Source: Adiantum capillus-veneris (Eukaryota; Streptophyta; Polypodiopsida; Polypodiales; Pteridaceae). Taken from it: a stretch of 64,000 nucleotides of DNA. Position 1 is the stretch's first letter. Every line of letters starts with the position of its first letter. A model generated the notes under the pieces. The model saw nothing but the letters and a program-made list of their open reading frames with translations, was not told the DNA's origin and made no database searches. Position numbers and translations under genes: made by a program. This document shows, in pieces, positions 43,718-55,656 of the stretch. The stretch covers positions 149,819,057 to 149,883,056 of the forward strand of contig CM043952.1 in assembly GCA_014529385.2 (NCBI GenBank). Reading direction: 5' to 3'.

Positions 43718-46314
43718 AGCTTGGGTCATTCCTTGACACAACCATGTGCAACCTGGTTGTTAGGGATGTCTTCAGGTTGGTCTTTAGCTTTGAAAGTGCT
43801 TTGTAGTTGATGAGAATGCCCCCTTTCTTGAGTGATTTATATCTACTGTGTTCTAGTTGAAACATGAGTTGAGCTTCTATTGTTGAGGCAATATTTCACT
43901 TTGCTGTGCCTTCTCCTCTTTGTTGCCACTTTTAGTAGTGAAGATGACTATTGTTGGTGCATGCATTTTTGGGAATTGAACCTCTTTGTATCATTGTATT
44001 TATGATGTATCTTGCCCTTGAGTTCCACTGCAATACAACTCCTTTGCAATATGCTACCAACTTTGAAGCACTACGTGAGCTCCTTATGATCTCTCTTGAT
44101 AGATCTCTTGTTGACTTTGTCTTGTTTTGTCAATTTTTCTTGTATGCCCGTTTCAATTTTCCATTGTTTGATGGAGCATTGTTGTTTTCCTTGAAGTTAA
44201 GAGCTGCTCTCGACAATCATGTGGAGACCCGCAACTATTTCTTGAATTCTTTGAGATTGATATGGGTAGTCATTTACTTATTGTAGATGTAGAAGGATTA
44301 TAAATAAGAGGATAGTGATGAGTGTGTTTAGATTAGGGTCTCAAACCTAGATGACCAAAGGGGAAAAACTCGGTGGGATAAAAGTGCCTTTGGTATACGC
44401 TCTTATTGGAGTTGCGTAGTTGGACTTGAAGTACCTGTTCATGCAAAGTGAGTGCTTTTGTAGTTGAGCTTGAAGTACTTGTTCATGCAAAGTGAGTGCT
44501 TGGGAGAAACAAAAGAAGAGTGCATAATGCAAGTGTCAATTTGGGACACTCTATATGTACATAAAAAATTTGTCAAACAAAAGCATGCAGTGTGAAAGAT
44601 GGAGTTGATGGGTGCTTCAAGGAACAAATGTAGCATATGTTGTGACATCAAAGGATTTCATAATAGCTTCCATGTCCAAAAAGGGTTTTTGATGTAGAAG
44701 CTTCTCCACTCATACCTCATTGTGCTCAGTGTGTGAGTGTCTTTTGAACTCCCTCCTTCACTTCACCATGCTTAAAATACATAGACTTTGAATCTTATGC
44801 TAATCTATGCCAGCATGAGCAACCCAAGGTAAATATGCTTAGCTTTTCCAACATGAGCAGTACCTAGCATAGTTAAGATTCTTAGACCATAGAGAATATT
44901 ACTTGAATCTTTGGGACTAACGCCTCGCTCATTTAGTGGCTTAGCTGCCTCACTCTAAATCTTATGTCATGTATTACTAATGGTGACTTCGATATACATG
45001 TTAAAGGCCAAAAACCCAATTTTCATAGGTTCTTGAGATTTAGGCCTCTTTCATTTTTTGGGTCTATGGATGCCACCATTCTATCCAGTAGGTTTGCATA
45101 CTTTTGCTCCTCATGATTTGTTTGTTGTATGTTGACACTACTTTGTGAAGTAGGTTCTACGGTTGTAGAAGGGATTGATGGATCCTTTGCTTTATCTCCC
45201 ATGAGAAGCGGTTGTAGATGTTTGTGGGTTCTTTGTGATTGAGTTTCTAATAGCAATTTTGGAACCCACCTTGTTTGTGGTGTTCATATGATCGTCTTTT
45301 GCATTTGCCACTTTTTCTCTATATCTATAGGCTCATCAAGTCAAATATCCCCACTATGACGAGGTACATGGATTGTGATCCATGTACCTCTTCATAGTGG
45401 GGATATCTATAGGCTCATCAAGTCAGATATCCCCACTATAAAGAGGTACATGGATCGTGATCCATGACCCTCTATCAAGTTTTGACTTCAAATTTTGATA
45501 GTAGAAGGTCATCTAGAAGCTCTGTACCAATTTTCACCAATTTTTGGGGTTGGGATACACGGATCACTATACATGTTCCACCACATTTGGAATTGATCTC
45601 TGGGGAGCTTATGCCCACTTTTGGATCTAAAATTCTTGTTTTGGCAGTTTTTGCCCTGTCAACCAATTTTGAGTCATAATTTTTAAAATTTTCTTTGCAA
45701 CCAAAATTTATCAAAGCAATGTTCTACTAATATAGAGAGTTACTGACAACTTTTTTGAAAAAAAGGCCTTTAAGGTACCTGGATTGCGATCCATGTTTGA
45801 CCACACAATCTACTGAAACTTATTCGTTTGCACCTAGTGAGTTTTTAAAGGCCCTTGATCACCAGCTTTTTGATTTTTGATCAATTTTTAGGTCTCTACC
45901 ATCAAAGTTTTCTAAATTTTAGAGTTATGGTCGTTTTTGCCCAAAATATGGTTTTCATACCTTTTTACCTTGATCTTTTCAACCCAATTTGATGGTTATG
46001 GTTTCTACTTACCCTACTCCTATGTGATGGAAAGAAAGAAGAAACAAAAACAAACAAAACAATGCAAACTAAAGTTGTAATAGAAAATGGAGAAGCACTT
46101 TGAAAGTAATGAGAAAATCAAAGAATGAAATACTTTTGGGTATCTCATTCACAACTCTCTTTAGCTCTTGAGAATAAATCTAGCATGTCTTCGATTTCTA
46201 GACTCTATCAAGTATTAAAACCCACTTTTTTGCTAGTGTAAATGGACTTGAAAGGCTAATCTTTGGAAAAAAAAACTCAAAATACGCACTAGGTCACTCA
46301 CCATCTAGGGATCA
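43718..46314 (-). other. E internal region
   Basis: 2.6 kb without gag or pol motifs. Two minus-strand ORFs (45023-45256 and 45475-45714, about 77-79 codons) have no recognisable domain. A foldback structure lies at 45324-45470. Poly-A stretches occur near 46268. Confidence 0.5.
45325..45470. repeat. Foldback with 82 bp tandem duplication
   Basis: Arms 45345-45373 and 45378-45406 are 29 bp with one mismatch and a 4-nt loop: ATATCCCCACTATGACGAGG pairs with its complement in the right arm. The first half then repeats 82 bp further on (CTATAGGCTCATCAAGTCA at 45325 and 45407). Confidence 0.9.
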
Positions 46315-46334
46315 TTCCCCAGCAACGACGCCCA
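46315..46334 (-). promoter_or_regulatory. Primer-binding site of E
   Basis: TGGGCGTCGTTGCTGGGGAA on the minus strand, directly next to the LTR end, is three changes away from the TGGCGCCGTTGCCGGGGA site of Athila-like plant elements as I know it. The tRNA is probably Asp or Arg; I cannot settle which. Confidence 0.6.
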
Positions 46335-46750
46335 TGTTAGCGGGTTTCCGCGACGTGCGTCTATAGCATAGCTATCTGGAACTAACATAATATGTCAATA
46401 CTCAAGGAGGTGACTTAGATGGGGCACAGAGAATCTTTGAGGTTTTTGATCCTCAAGAAGTGATCCTAATAAGCAAACACATCAACTCAACGAGAAAATC
46501 ACCACTCAATGATAAGGGAATCTACCTATATCCTTTCTCATCGCTCTCAATCATCACACCATTTTGTCGACTAGAAGGACTCATATCGTCACAAAATTTC
46601 AAGGGAACTTTACTAGGCCTAAAGGGACAAGTCTACAAAGTCTGCCAACATTGTGACAAGGTACATGGATAACGATCCATCATGACCCAAGTCACAGAAA
46701 CTACAACAAAACAGCCCAAACACGTCGCCCTAAGGTCTAATAACACTCTC
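46335..46750 (-). repeat. 5' LTR of E, left part
   Basis: Starts TGTTAGCGGG on the plus strand, parallel to 42786. It is interrupted at 46750 by element B and resumes at 55187. Confidence 0.82.
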
Positions 46751-47128
46751 TATCATAATAATCAATATCTAATTCTCCTAAATGATTTTCTCATGTTAAA
46801 CTGATCATTTAATATGGGGAAGTGACAGGGGAGAAAAAGCTAAAATATTGGTTAAGCTAGCAGACCGGCCACAGTAGGGATCCAAAGGAGGGAAAATAGG
46901 GATCCAAAGGGGGGGCCATCTGCAAAAGAGCTTTGTGCAACAATGGGCTCAAAAGACCCTAAGGTTCAGCCCATTAAGACTTCCAAAATGCTAAGGTTCC
47001 AAAATTCAAAGGCTGTGTCCAAAGGCCAAACACTAGGGAAATTGGATGCTTAGTATGTGTCACAAAAAGTCTTTGTCAATCCCTACATAGGAGGGGGTGA
47101 GCCTTGCAAGTAGGGGATGAAAGAGGAA

Positions 47129-47175
<47 letters not shown>

Positions 47176-48362
47176 GCTCCCTTTACACAAAGGGAATGAG
47201 GGACACATGTCAGCTCCCTAGCCTAGATGCCCACAAGGTGTACCTAATTCCTATTGGATGGCCTTGGAGGTGGACCAATGAGAATTAGGCTAGAGTAAAT
47301 CTAGTTTAATTAATTTAAAAACACTTAATAAAAGAACCAATAAGAATTAAGCTCTCTAAAAGACTATTGGGCATTCTTCCAAAGGGACCAATGAGCATTC
47401 AATAGCCCAATGGATTGCCCGATTCCTATTGGCCAGGAGGCAAAGGGGTCCAATGAGAGTTTAATTGAATTAAATAATTACCTAAATCTCTCACAAAAGG
47501 GGAAAGGGGGACACATGTCAGAAGGCTATTACTTATGCTGCTTAATTACCATTCTCTAAGCCTGGGGAGGTCCAATAGGATGCTAGCAAGAGCAAATAGC
47601 AAGAGGGGTCGACCAAGAGAGAGAGGGGGCTGATTTTTGCAAGGCATTATCACACACACACTCACACAATCTCATGTGTGAAGTAAAGAAGACTCTTTCT
47701 TCTTCTCAAGCTTTAATGGAAATCTTACCACCTACTCCAAGCTTGTGAGAAGGGAGGCCTACACCAACAACTCTTGGCTTTGTGATACAAATCCAACCAA
47801 GAGCCAAGCTTCAATGCATGCTCATCTCCTCTACCATCCTAATTACTAAGCTAAGCTATGCTAATATGAGTGATTATGTGAGGAGATGTACATCTTTCTC
47901 GTAAGAATACTCCTTCTCAATCTACTCTCATACCCTGCTAGCTCTCACCATCTTTGAAGGTGTGTGAGGTCTCGGGTCTGAGACCGTGAGGGAATTGATG
48001 TTGTGTTTGATAAGTGTTTTGCTTAGTGCATGAAGTTCCATCTTCATTGCACTAGCTAGTATTGAAGAAACACAAGAAATTGTATTATAAAATGTCTCTC
48101 TTGATGGGAGAAACCATAATACAAAGCCTTTTGGAGGGGGGACCGGCTCCATGCAAATCCTATCCTCAACTATTTTCAATCGCTTAATTTCTCTCTCTTT
48201 TGAAGTATTGTTCATGCTATTCTAACTAGGTGTTATGCTTTTTGTTGCTTTCTCCACCCAAGCACTCTTGCTAATCTCATTAGGAATGTATTCTAATGAA
48301 ATGCTCACTATGATCATGCTATTTTCCACTATACACAAGTTACTAGGTCATTGAATGTTACA
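46751..48362 (+). repeat. 5' LTR of element B
   Basis: 1612 bp, TATCATAATAATC to AATGTTACA, close match to 53597-55181. Contains a (CA)n array at 47131-47174 (about 22 repeats), only about five in the 3' LTR. The downstream half resembles the A LTR (CTTTGAAGGTGTGTGAGG and GGGGGGACCGGCTCC segments). Confidence 0.95.
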
Positions 48363-48363
48363 T

Positions 48364-48376
48364 TGGTATCAGAGCA
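48364..48376 (+). promoter_or_regulatory. Primer-binding site of B
   Basis: TGGTATCAGAGCA, initiator tRNA-Met type, one base after the LTR end plus T. About 390 bp of ORF-free leader follows to the gag start at 48770, with the GAGGTCC and CAAGAAGG segments shared with A. Confidence 0.92.
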
Positions 48377-48769
48377 CAAGGTTTCTCTTTTCTTGCTCAA
48401 GAAGGGAGGTCCTCAAGCTAGCTATAAATGGTTGGTACTATTAATTGCATGTGAGTAAGTAGAATAGGGATTTTTCAGCCTTGTAGTGCGCTTGCCTTTG
48501 TGCAGTTAATAGGGCATCACTGTCGAGAGATATGGTCTTAATAGTGGAGTCCTACGGGGCTTTAACCACTATTGAGCCATTAGAAGCTTGATAGGAGCTG
48601 GTGCTGTTTTGGTGTTGAACGACCCTCTCTTCTATTCCTTGCAATTAATGGTATACGAGCCACGGGTACATTAGCTTGAGTGCTTTTTCTAAAGGGGTAA
48701 CGAGGAGTAGCAACTAGGGCTTGAAGTGCCAAAGTACACCTAAAAAGTTTACACCTAAAAGTTGTTAGA

Positions 48770-49990
48770 ATGGCTAACAATAGTAAAGGGCTCCACAAAG
48801 ATGGCGGGCTAAATGTTCTCCATCACCTCCAAAACGGAGAAGACCATCGCATACTTCTCCACACCATACTTCAAAGAGGGATGACAAAAAGCAAGAGAAG
48901 AAAAACACGAGAAAGAGGACACCCTCTTCTCCATCTTCTTCACCCTCTTGTCCATCTTCTTCATCCTCTTCCTCTTATGAAAGTGATGGTCAAGACAACG
49001 AAGATCAAGGCAAGAAAAAGGCGAGAAAGAGGTCACCCTCTTCTCCATCTTCCTCAAATTCTTCATCTTTTGAAGAAAGTGATGGTGCAACCTTTGAACC
49101 AACAAAAAGAAGAGGCCATAGGAAATCCTATGCCACATGGAAGAGGTCGTCCAAGCTCAAGAAGTTCAAAGAGGGAGGGAAGAGCATCTCTTTCCTTACC
49201 TACAATGGCACCTTTGGTGCTACGGACAAAGTCTTGGCCTTAAAATTCGATGTGGCGTTTGGAGATGAGGGCTTCACGGAGTCCTCTAAGCTATGCCGTG
49301 TAGCTATGCACTTTCAAAAGTCCGCCAGACAATGGTGGTCTAGCCTACGGGCCAACGATGAAGCTTCACAAACATGGAAAGATTTAAGAGCTTCCATTAT
49401 GAAGCAGTTTTTGGCCATAGATGCCAAAGACAAAGTACTCACCGAATGGAGAAGCTTGAAGCTCTCTCCCTATGAATCCATCCACAAATATGTAGAAAAG
49501 TTTTGGGACCTACAACTCAAAGCCACTGTCTTCAAAAAGTTGGATTTTGGAGAGCAAAAGCAGCAATTTTGTGCGGGCTTAACCGAAGGAATGGTGGAGT
49601 ATGCCAACTCTCAAAGGCCATGCACCATATGGGTGGTAATGCATCATACTATGGTGGCCTCTCGAATCAATTTCCAAATAGGGGCTAAGAGGAATTCTAA
49701 GCCCCCTAAAAACAAGGGTTCCAATGAGCCTGAGGGGAAGGAAAATGTCCAAAAGTCTCCTAAGGGAAATTCCAACAAAGCTAAGGAGAAGGGAGTTTAT
49801 AAAGGCAAAAATAAACTCTCTTTTGAAGAGATTGAGCGTTATCGCAAGGATAATCGGTGTTTCAAGTGCGGCAAACAAGGGCATGCGTACCACGCTTGTC
49901 CTCAAAAGAACAACCGCCATGATCCTCCTAGAGCTACCTTGGTCGAAATCCAAGAGGAGGAAACTCATCACAAAGGATCTCCTCTATGCC
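48770..49990 (+). pseudogene. gag of element B
   Basis: Starts MANNSKG at ATG 48770. The N-terminal portion is much shorter than in A and shifts frame near 48890. From there the frame is open through Ser/Pro/Lys-rich repeats (ARKRSPSSPSSS), the gag domain (AMHFQKSARQWWSSLRA, QQFCAGLTEGM) and the knuckle CFKCGKQGHAYHAC at 49858-49899, with all zinc ligands present. It continues in frame into protease. B keeps the His that A has lost. Confidence 0.87.
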
Positions 49991-51350
49991 ATGCTTGGGG
50001 AAAGGTAAGAGAATATGATGCTTTTATTCTCTTTGACCCCGGTTCTACTCATAATTTTATATCTATAGAGTTGGCCACCAAGCTAGGCATACAAACCTAC
50101 GAGATGGAAGATGTCCTACCCGCAGACGGTGCTTTCAAGGGGCAAGAAGCTTCAATCACTCCCTTAATTGGGAAATTGAGGCTCCATGTCCAAAGCTATG
50201 TGGACAAAGAGGACTTCTTTATCTCTCCTCTCAAGCATGAGGATGTAATCCTAGGGGCACCATGGTTTGATCGCATGGATGCCAATGTTAAATTCCTTGA
50301 AAGGAGAATCTCCTTTAAGTTCAGGGAAAAAGATATGTACGTAGATGCTAAGGAAATGGGTAATACTATACCCATTGTACATACACAAGCTTTCAACAAG
50401 TCAATAAAGAGCTCTATTTCCGTGTACATGATTTTTGTTAAAGATTCTCAAAATGAACCTAATGTTTTAGCAAAAGAAAATATACACAATCAAAAGGAAT
50501 TAGAGTTATCCAATTTTCTCAAGGGGTTTCAAGATGTCTTTATTGACAACATCCCTTGTGAGCTACCTCCTAAACGAGGCAATGATGACCATGCAATTGA
50601 ACTTCTTCAAGGAAGTTCACAGCCTAACAAACCTCCTTATAGAGTTTCTCAAGCTCAACAAGAGGAGATTATGTGGCAAGTGCATGAGTTAGTTGAGAAG
50701 GGCATGGTTAGGCCTAGCTCATCTCCATTTTGTTCTCCTATGCTACTAGTACAAAAGAAAGACGGCACATATCATATGTGTGTCGACTATAGAGCACTAA
50801 ATAGGATCACTATCAAAAATAGGTTTCCCATTCCACGAGTAGAAGACCTATTTGATAAGCTACAAGGGTCCACCTACTTCAGTAGAATTGACCTAAAAAG
50901 TGGCTATCATCAAATAAGGATTGTTGATCAAGACATTGTAAAGACCGCATTTCGCATTGGTCTTTATGAACACATTTTCATGCCTTTTGGCTTGACCAAT
51001 GCACCAGCCACATTCAACCGCTTGATGGAGAAGCTATTCAGGCCTCACCGAACCTTGACTAGAGTGTTCTTTGATGATATCATCATCTACTCTAATTCAT
51101 TAGACGAACACAAGCGACACCTCCAGGTAATATTTCAAGTTCTAAGAGAGAATAAACTTTATGTTAATCCAAAGAAAAGTGAATTTTTCTTACAAGAGAT
51201 TCAGAATTTAGGTCACATTATCTCTCAAGATGGAATCCAAATGGATCCATCAAAGTTAGAGGTAATAAAAGGATGGCCTAAACCAAGGAATCTTCATGAG
51301 TTAAGAAGCTTTATAGGTATGTGCGCATACTATAGATGCTTCATAGAAAA
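49991..51350 (+). pseudogene. Protease and reverse transcriptase of B
   Basis: Same frame as gag. Protease motif FILFDPGSTHNFIS (D at 50035-50037; Pro where Ser/Thr is expected). [47 protein letters not shown] and VFFDDIIIYSN (about 51064-51096). Two residues are missing before IGLYEH compared with A (FRTTFGLYEY). The reading runs to 51471 but leaves the true frame at about 51350, where ~90 bp present in A (9115-9210) are deleted. Confidence 0.9.
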
Positions 51351-51912
51351 GAAAAGCTTATCTCTCAACCTGTGCTTACACTACCGGTTCTCTCAAAGCC
51401 ATTTGAGGTCCAATGTGATGCTTGTGGTGATTGCCTTGGAGCTGTTTTGCTTCAAGAAGGGCATGCCATAGGCTATGAAAGTCGAAGGCTCGACCCTGTT
51501 GAGCAAGCTCTAGGCATATATGAAAAGGAACTCCTTGCAGTTCTACATGCCTTAGACTCATGGAAGCACTTTTTTATTGGGGACTCCTTTCATTCTGTGA
51601 ACGGATCACCAAAGTCTTAAGTACTTCATTACGCAGACCAAGCTCTCCGACAAACAAATGAGGTGGGCAAACTTTCTTTCGCAATTTCATTTTCATATTG
51701 CTCACATTGCTGGCAAGCATAATCAAGTAGCCGATGCACTCTCAAGACGGCCGAGAGTGAATGCGGTTTCCATAGCAACTCACAATGATCTATCTTCTAT
51801 GATAGATGAGTATGCTATTGATCCCAATTTTAGAGATGTGATTTCAGCCGTTGCACTAGGGAAGAAAGGAACCATTTACTTTACAAGATGGTTATCTTCT
51901 CTATGGCAATAG
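51351..51912 (+). pseudogene. RNase H region of B
   Basis: In another frame after the deletion: EKLISQPVLTLPVLSKPFEV, then the QCDACGDCLGAVLLQEG motif, then YEKELLAVLHALDSWKHF. A frameshift near 51590 follows, then MRWANFLSQFHFHIAHIAG and HNQVADALSRRPRVN. The last Asp is present. A shift near 51880 separates it from integrase. Confidence 0.87.
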
Positions 51913-53090
51913 CCTATGCGTTACTAGCTCACTACGTGAGAAAGTAATGTATGAATCTCATGCTCCTCCTTATGCAGGGCATAGAGGGATTCAGTCTACT
52001 CCAAAGGTATTGAAACATATTTCTATTGGCCTACCATGAAAGCAAACATAAAAGAGTATATTTCTAAATGTGTGGTATGCCAAAAGACAAAGTTTGATAG
52101 AGGGAAGCAACTTGGATTGCTTCAACCTTTGCCAATCCCTAATTCCCCATGGGAGAGCATATCCATGGATTTTATCTTTGGATTGCCTAAGTCTATCCAT
52201 GGGAATAAGGGAATATGGATGATAGTAGACAGGTTCAGTAAACAAGCTCATTTTATACCTGTCAAAAAGACTATCAAAGCCCATCAAATGGCAATCCTCT
52301 TCATTTCACAAATCTTCAAGTACCATGGCTTGCCAATGTCCATAGTGTCGGATAGAGATCCTAGAATGACTAGTAATTTCTGGAAGGGTCTCTTTGAGAA
52401 TTTAGCAACAAGGCTAAACTTCTCTTTGGCCTATCACCCGCAGACGGATGGCCAAAGTGAAATAGCTAACCTAACAATTATCGATCTACTAAAAGCCTAT
52501 GTAACAGAAGTAGATCAAAGATCCCAATGGGAGAAGTACTTACCCTTAGTGGAGTATGCTTACAATAACACTGTACATACTTCCACGGGAAAAGCACCTT
52601 TTGAGGTAATTGAGGGAAGATCAAAAGTCACTTGCTACTTAAGGTACATGGGAAGATATTCTTAGATGAGTATAGCCGAGACCTACAAGAATCTTTTCAA
52701 AAGATTAAGGATGCTATCTCTATCTCCCAGCAAAGGCAAAGGCTGCTGCTAACAAGCACAGAAGAGCCCAAGCCTTTAAAGAAAACGAATGGGTCTTACT
52801 CAAATTTCCCAAGGCTCAATTAAGGCACACGACGGGCAAAAATCCTACGGGACACCAAAAGTACTATGCTAAGTTAGCAAAAAGGTACTATGGTCCCTTC
52901 CAAATTCTTAGGCCAATCAATGAGATGGCCTATCAACTCAAGTTGCCCAACCATTGGCTCATACACAATGCTTTCCATGTGAGCCTACTAAAGCCTTACA
53001 AAGGAGAATCACCTCAAGAACCAACTATTGAAGACCCACCGGAGATCGAGGACCAAGAAGAGGTGCTGCAGCCCGAGTCCATTCTCTGAC
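51913..53090 (+). pseudogene. Integrase of B
   Basis: HHCC region at 51950-52085 (SHAPPYAGHRG ... KCVVCQK, with a frame change between). Core 52036-52640 is open: D in SMDFIFG, D in VSDRDPR, E in DGQSEIAN. A frameshift near 52627 (GRSKVTCYLRY) and another near 52740 precede AKRYYGPFQILRPIN and NAFHVSLLKPYKG in the tail. All DDE residues are preserved. Confidence 0.9.
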
Positions 53091-53245
53091 ATGAAGAAAG
53101 GTACTAAGAGGCAGTAAGACTATCCGACGATATCTTATTAAGTTTAAAAATTATCCTTTTGAAGATGCTAGATGGATGCAAGGCATACAATTAAAGGATA
53201 ACCTAAACCTTGTCAATGCTTACAATGCTTCCCTAGAGTAAGAAA
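53091..53245 (+). pseudogene. Chromodomain-like tail of B
   Basis: IRRYLIKFKNYPFEDARWMQ followed by LVNAYNASLE and a stop, in one frame but after an upstream stop near 53088. Matches 10977-11110 of A. Confidence 0.65.
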
Positions 53246-53596
53246 ATGTACAAACGTTAAAAAATGAACAAAGTTTTTGTCTTATAAGACTCTCTTTTTC
53301 TTTATTGTGCACAAAAATGAAGTAGTATGCATGCTTAGATCAAGTTTGCGGAGACGACGTCTCGCGAACACCAAGTAGAGCTTGTCACTCTACTATGGAA
53401 GATGATAGGACTAATGTGTAGACATGCATGCGGAAGCTCCAGGCCGTCAAACGCCAAATGGACTAGTCATCCATTATGGAATGATGTCGTAGGGTAACAT
53501 AGGGATCCTCTACCCGCTAGAAAAAAGGACTAATGAATATGCTTTATCTTCTCTACCCTATAATCGAGGACGACTATGATTTCAAGAGAGAGGTAA
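53246..53596 (+). other. 3' untranslated region and polypurine tract of B
   Basis: No ORF. The near-palindrome GGAGACGACGTCTCGCG (about 53350) and the hairpin GGGTA (53492-53496) with TACCC (53511-53515) are shared with A. The tract AAGAGAGAGG ends three bases before the LTR. Confidence 0.75.
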
Positions 53597-55181
53597 TGTC
53601 ATAATAATCAGTATCTAATTGTCCTAAATGATTTTCTCATGTTAAACTGATCATTTAATATGGGGAAGTGACAGGGGAGACAAAGCTAGAATATTGGTTA
53701 AGCTAGCAGACCAGCCACAGTAGGGATCCAAAGGAGGGAAAATAGGGCTCCAAAGGGAGGGCCGTCTGCAAAGAGCTATGTGCAACAATGGGCTCAAAAG
53801 ACCCTAAGGTTCAGCCCGTTAAGACTTCCAAAATGCTAAGGTTCCAAAATTCAAAGGTTGTGTCCAAAGGCCAAACACTAGGGAAATTGGATGCTTAGTG
53901 TGTGTCACAAAAAGCCTTTGTCAATCCCTACATAGGATGGGGCGAGCCTTGCAAGTTGGGGATGAGAGAGAAATTCACATACACACACAAGCTCCCTTTA
54001 CACAAAGGGAATGAGGGACACACGTCAGCTCCCTAGCCCAGATGCCCACAAGGTGCACCCAATTCCTATTGGATGGCCTTGGAGGTGGACCAGTGAGAAT
54101 TAGGCTAGAGTAAATCTAGTTTAATTAATTTAAAAACACTTAATAAAAGAACCAATAAGAATTAAGCTTTCTAGAAGACTATTGGATAGTCTCCTAAAGG
54201 GGGCCAATGAGCATTCAACAGCCCCATGGCTTGCCTGATTCCTATTGGCCAGGAGGCAAAGGGGTCCAATGAGAGTTTAATTGAATTAAATAATTACCTA
54301 AAGCTCTCACAAAAGGGGAAAGGGGGACACATGTCAGAAGGCTATCACTTATGTTGCTTAATTACCATTGTCTAAGCCTGGGAGGTCCAATAGGATGCTA
54401 GCAAGAGAAAATAGCAAGAGGGGTCGACCAAGGGAGAGAGGGGGCTGATTTTTGCAAAGCATTATCACACACACACTCACACAATCTCATGTGTGAAGTA
54501 AAGAAGACTCTCTCTCCTTATCAAGCTTTAATGGAAAGCTTACCACCTACTCCAAGCTTGTGAGAAGGGAGGCCTACACCAACAACTCTTGGCTTTGTGA
54601 TGCAAATCCAACCAAGAGCCAAGCTTCAATACATGCTCATCTCCTCTACCATGCTAATTACTAAGCTAAGCTATGCTAATATGAGTGATTATGTGAGGAG
54701 ATGTACATCTTTCTCGTAAGAATACTCCTTCTTCCTCTCAATCTACTCTCATACCCCGCTAGCTCTCACCATCTTTGAAGGTGTGTGAGGTCTTGGTCTG
54801 AGACCGTGAGGGAATTGATGTTGTGTTTGATAAGTGTTTTGCTTAGTGCATGAAGTTCCATCTTCATTGCACTAGCTAGTATTGAAGGAACACAAGAAAT
54901 TGTATTGTAAAATGTCTCTCTTGATGGGAGAAACCATAATACAAAGCCTTTTGGTGGGGGGACCGGCTCCATGCAAATGCAATCCTGAACTGTTGTCAAT
55001 TGCTTAGTTTCTCGCTCTTTCGAAGTATTGTTCATGCTATCTAACTAGGTGTTATGCTTTTTGTTGCTTTCTCCACCCAAGCACTCTTGTTAATCTCATT
55101 AAGAATCTATTCTAATGAAATGCTCACTATGATCATGCTATTTTCCGCTACACACAAGTTACTAGGCCATTAAGTGTTACA
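53597..55181 (+). repeat. 3' LTR of element B
   Basis: 1585 bp, TGTCATAATAATC to AGTGTTACA, followed by the target duplication CTCTC. Confidence 0.95.
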
Positions 55182-55186
55182 CTCTC

Positions 55187-55651
55187 CTAAGGTCAAAATG
55201 TCAAAAAATGGTGATTTAAGCACTCAAATTTGAAGATTAGGCTCGTAGATGCGTAGTCGCAAAACAAAATTTGCAATGCTTACACTTAATTAAAAGAGCA
55301 TGGAAAGAGGAATTGAAATTGGATTACTCAGTCATTAGAAAAATTGATTACAAGTTGGAGCTGCTCAGGCTGCTTGAACAAAGCTTCTCCTTTCTCCAAA
55401 AGATAAGCCTCCCTTTCACATTAAGGTTATTTTCTTTTATACCTAGGGCTTTGTAAATGGCTATTTGTCTCCTCACATGGGCCTTTACAAAGATTATGAA
55501 AGAATTACAACTCATGGAATGGATCTTCTACAGTGAAATCAAGATTTACACACTGTAGAGCTACACTAGCTCAGAAAAATAATAAAGTACAAATTCATTT
55601 AAAATGTGGTGTCCAGCTAGGTGGAAGCGCATATGTTAAATCCGCCAAACG
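55187..55651 (-). repeat. 5' LTR of E, right part
   Basis: Continues 46750: CTAAGGTCAAAATGTCAAAA aligns with CTATGTTCAAAATGTCAAAA at 43198. It ends GCCAAACG against CCAAACA of the other copy, so the terminal base has changed. Confidence 0.82.
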
Positions 55652-55656
55652 TCCAT

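Larger units (their letters stand above)
46751..55181 (+). mobile_element. Chromovirus B (Ty3/gypsy), both LTRs
   Basis: 8.4 kb with LTRs 46751-48362 and 53597-55181, exact target duplication CTCTC (46746-46750 and 55182-55186), primer site 48364 and polypurine tract 53585-53593. The protein content and order equal element A (~80-85% similar in pol). It lies in the 5' LTR of E; the E 3' LTR shows the empty site. The first dinucleotide of the 5' LTR is TA rather than TG. Frameshifts, a small RT-RNase H deletion and stops make it defective, but it is better preserved than A. Confidence 0.96.
42786..55651 (-). mobile_element. Element E: minus-strand LTR element nested in F
   Basis: 3' LTR 42786-43704, polypurine complement CTCCCCCCTTTCT at 43705-43717, internal 43718-46314, primer site 46315-46334 and 5' LTR 46335-46750 continued at 55187-55651 after interruption by element B. 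Flanks TCCAA (42781-42785) and TCCAT (55652-55656) differ by one base. The primer site TGGGCGTCGTTGCTGGGGA (minus) resembles TGGCGCCGTTGCCGGGGA of plant Athila/Tat-type gypsy elements. Only ~2.6 kb of internal DNA and no coding domain: a non-autonomous derivative. Confidence 0.75.

Noticed and set aside
44347-45256. Minus-strand ORFs as gag of element E
   Set aside because: Short, no zinc knuckle or gag domain, and in different frames; insufficient to call.
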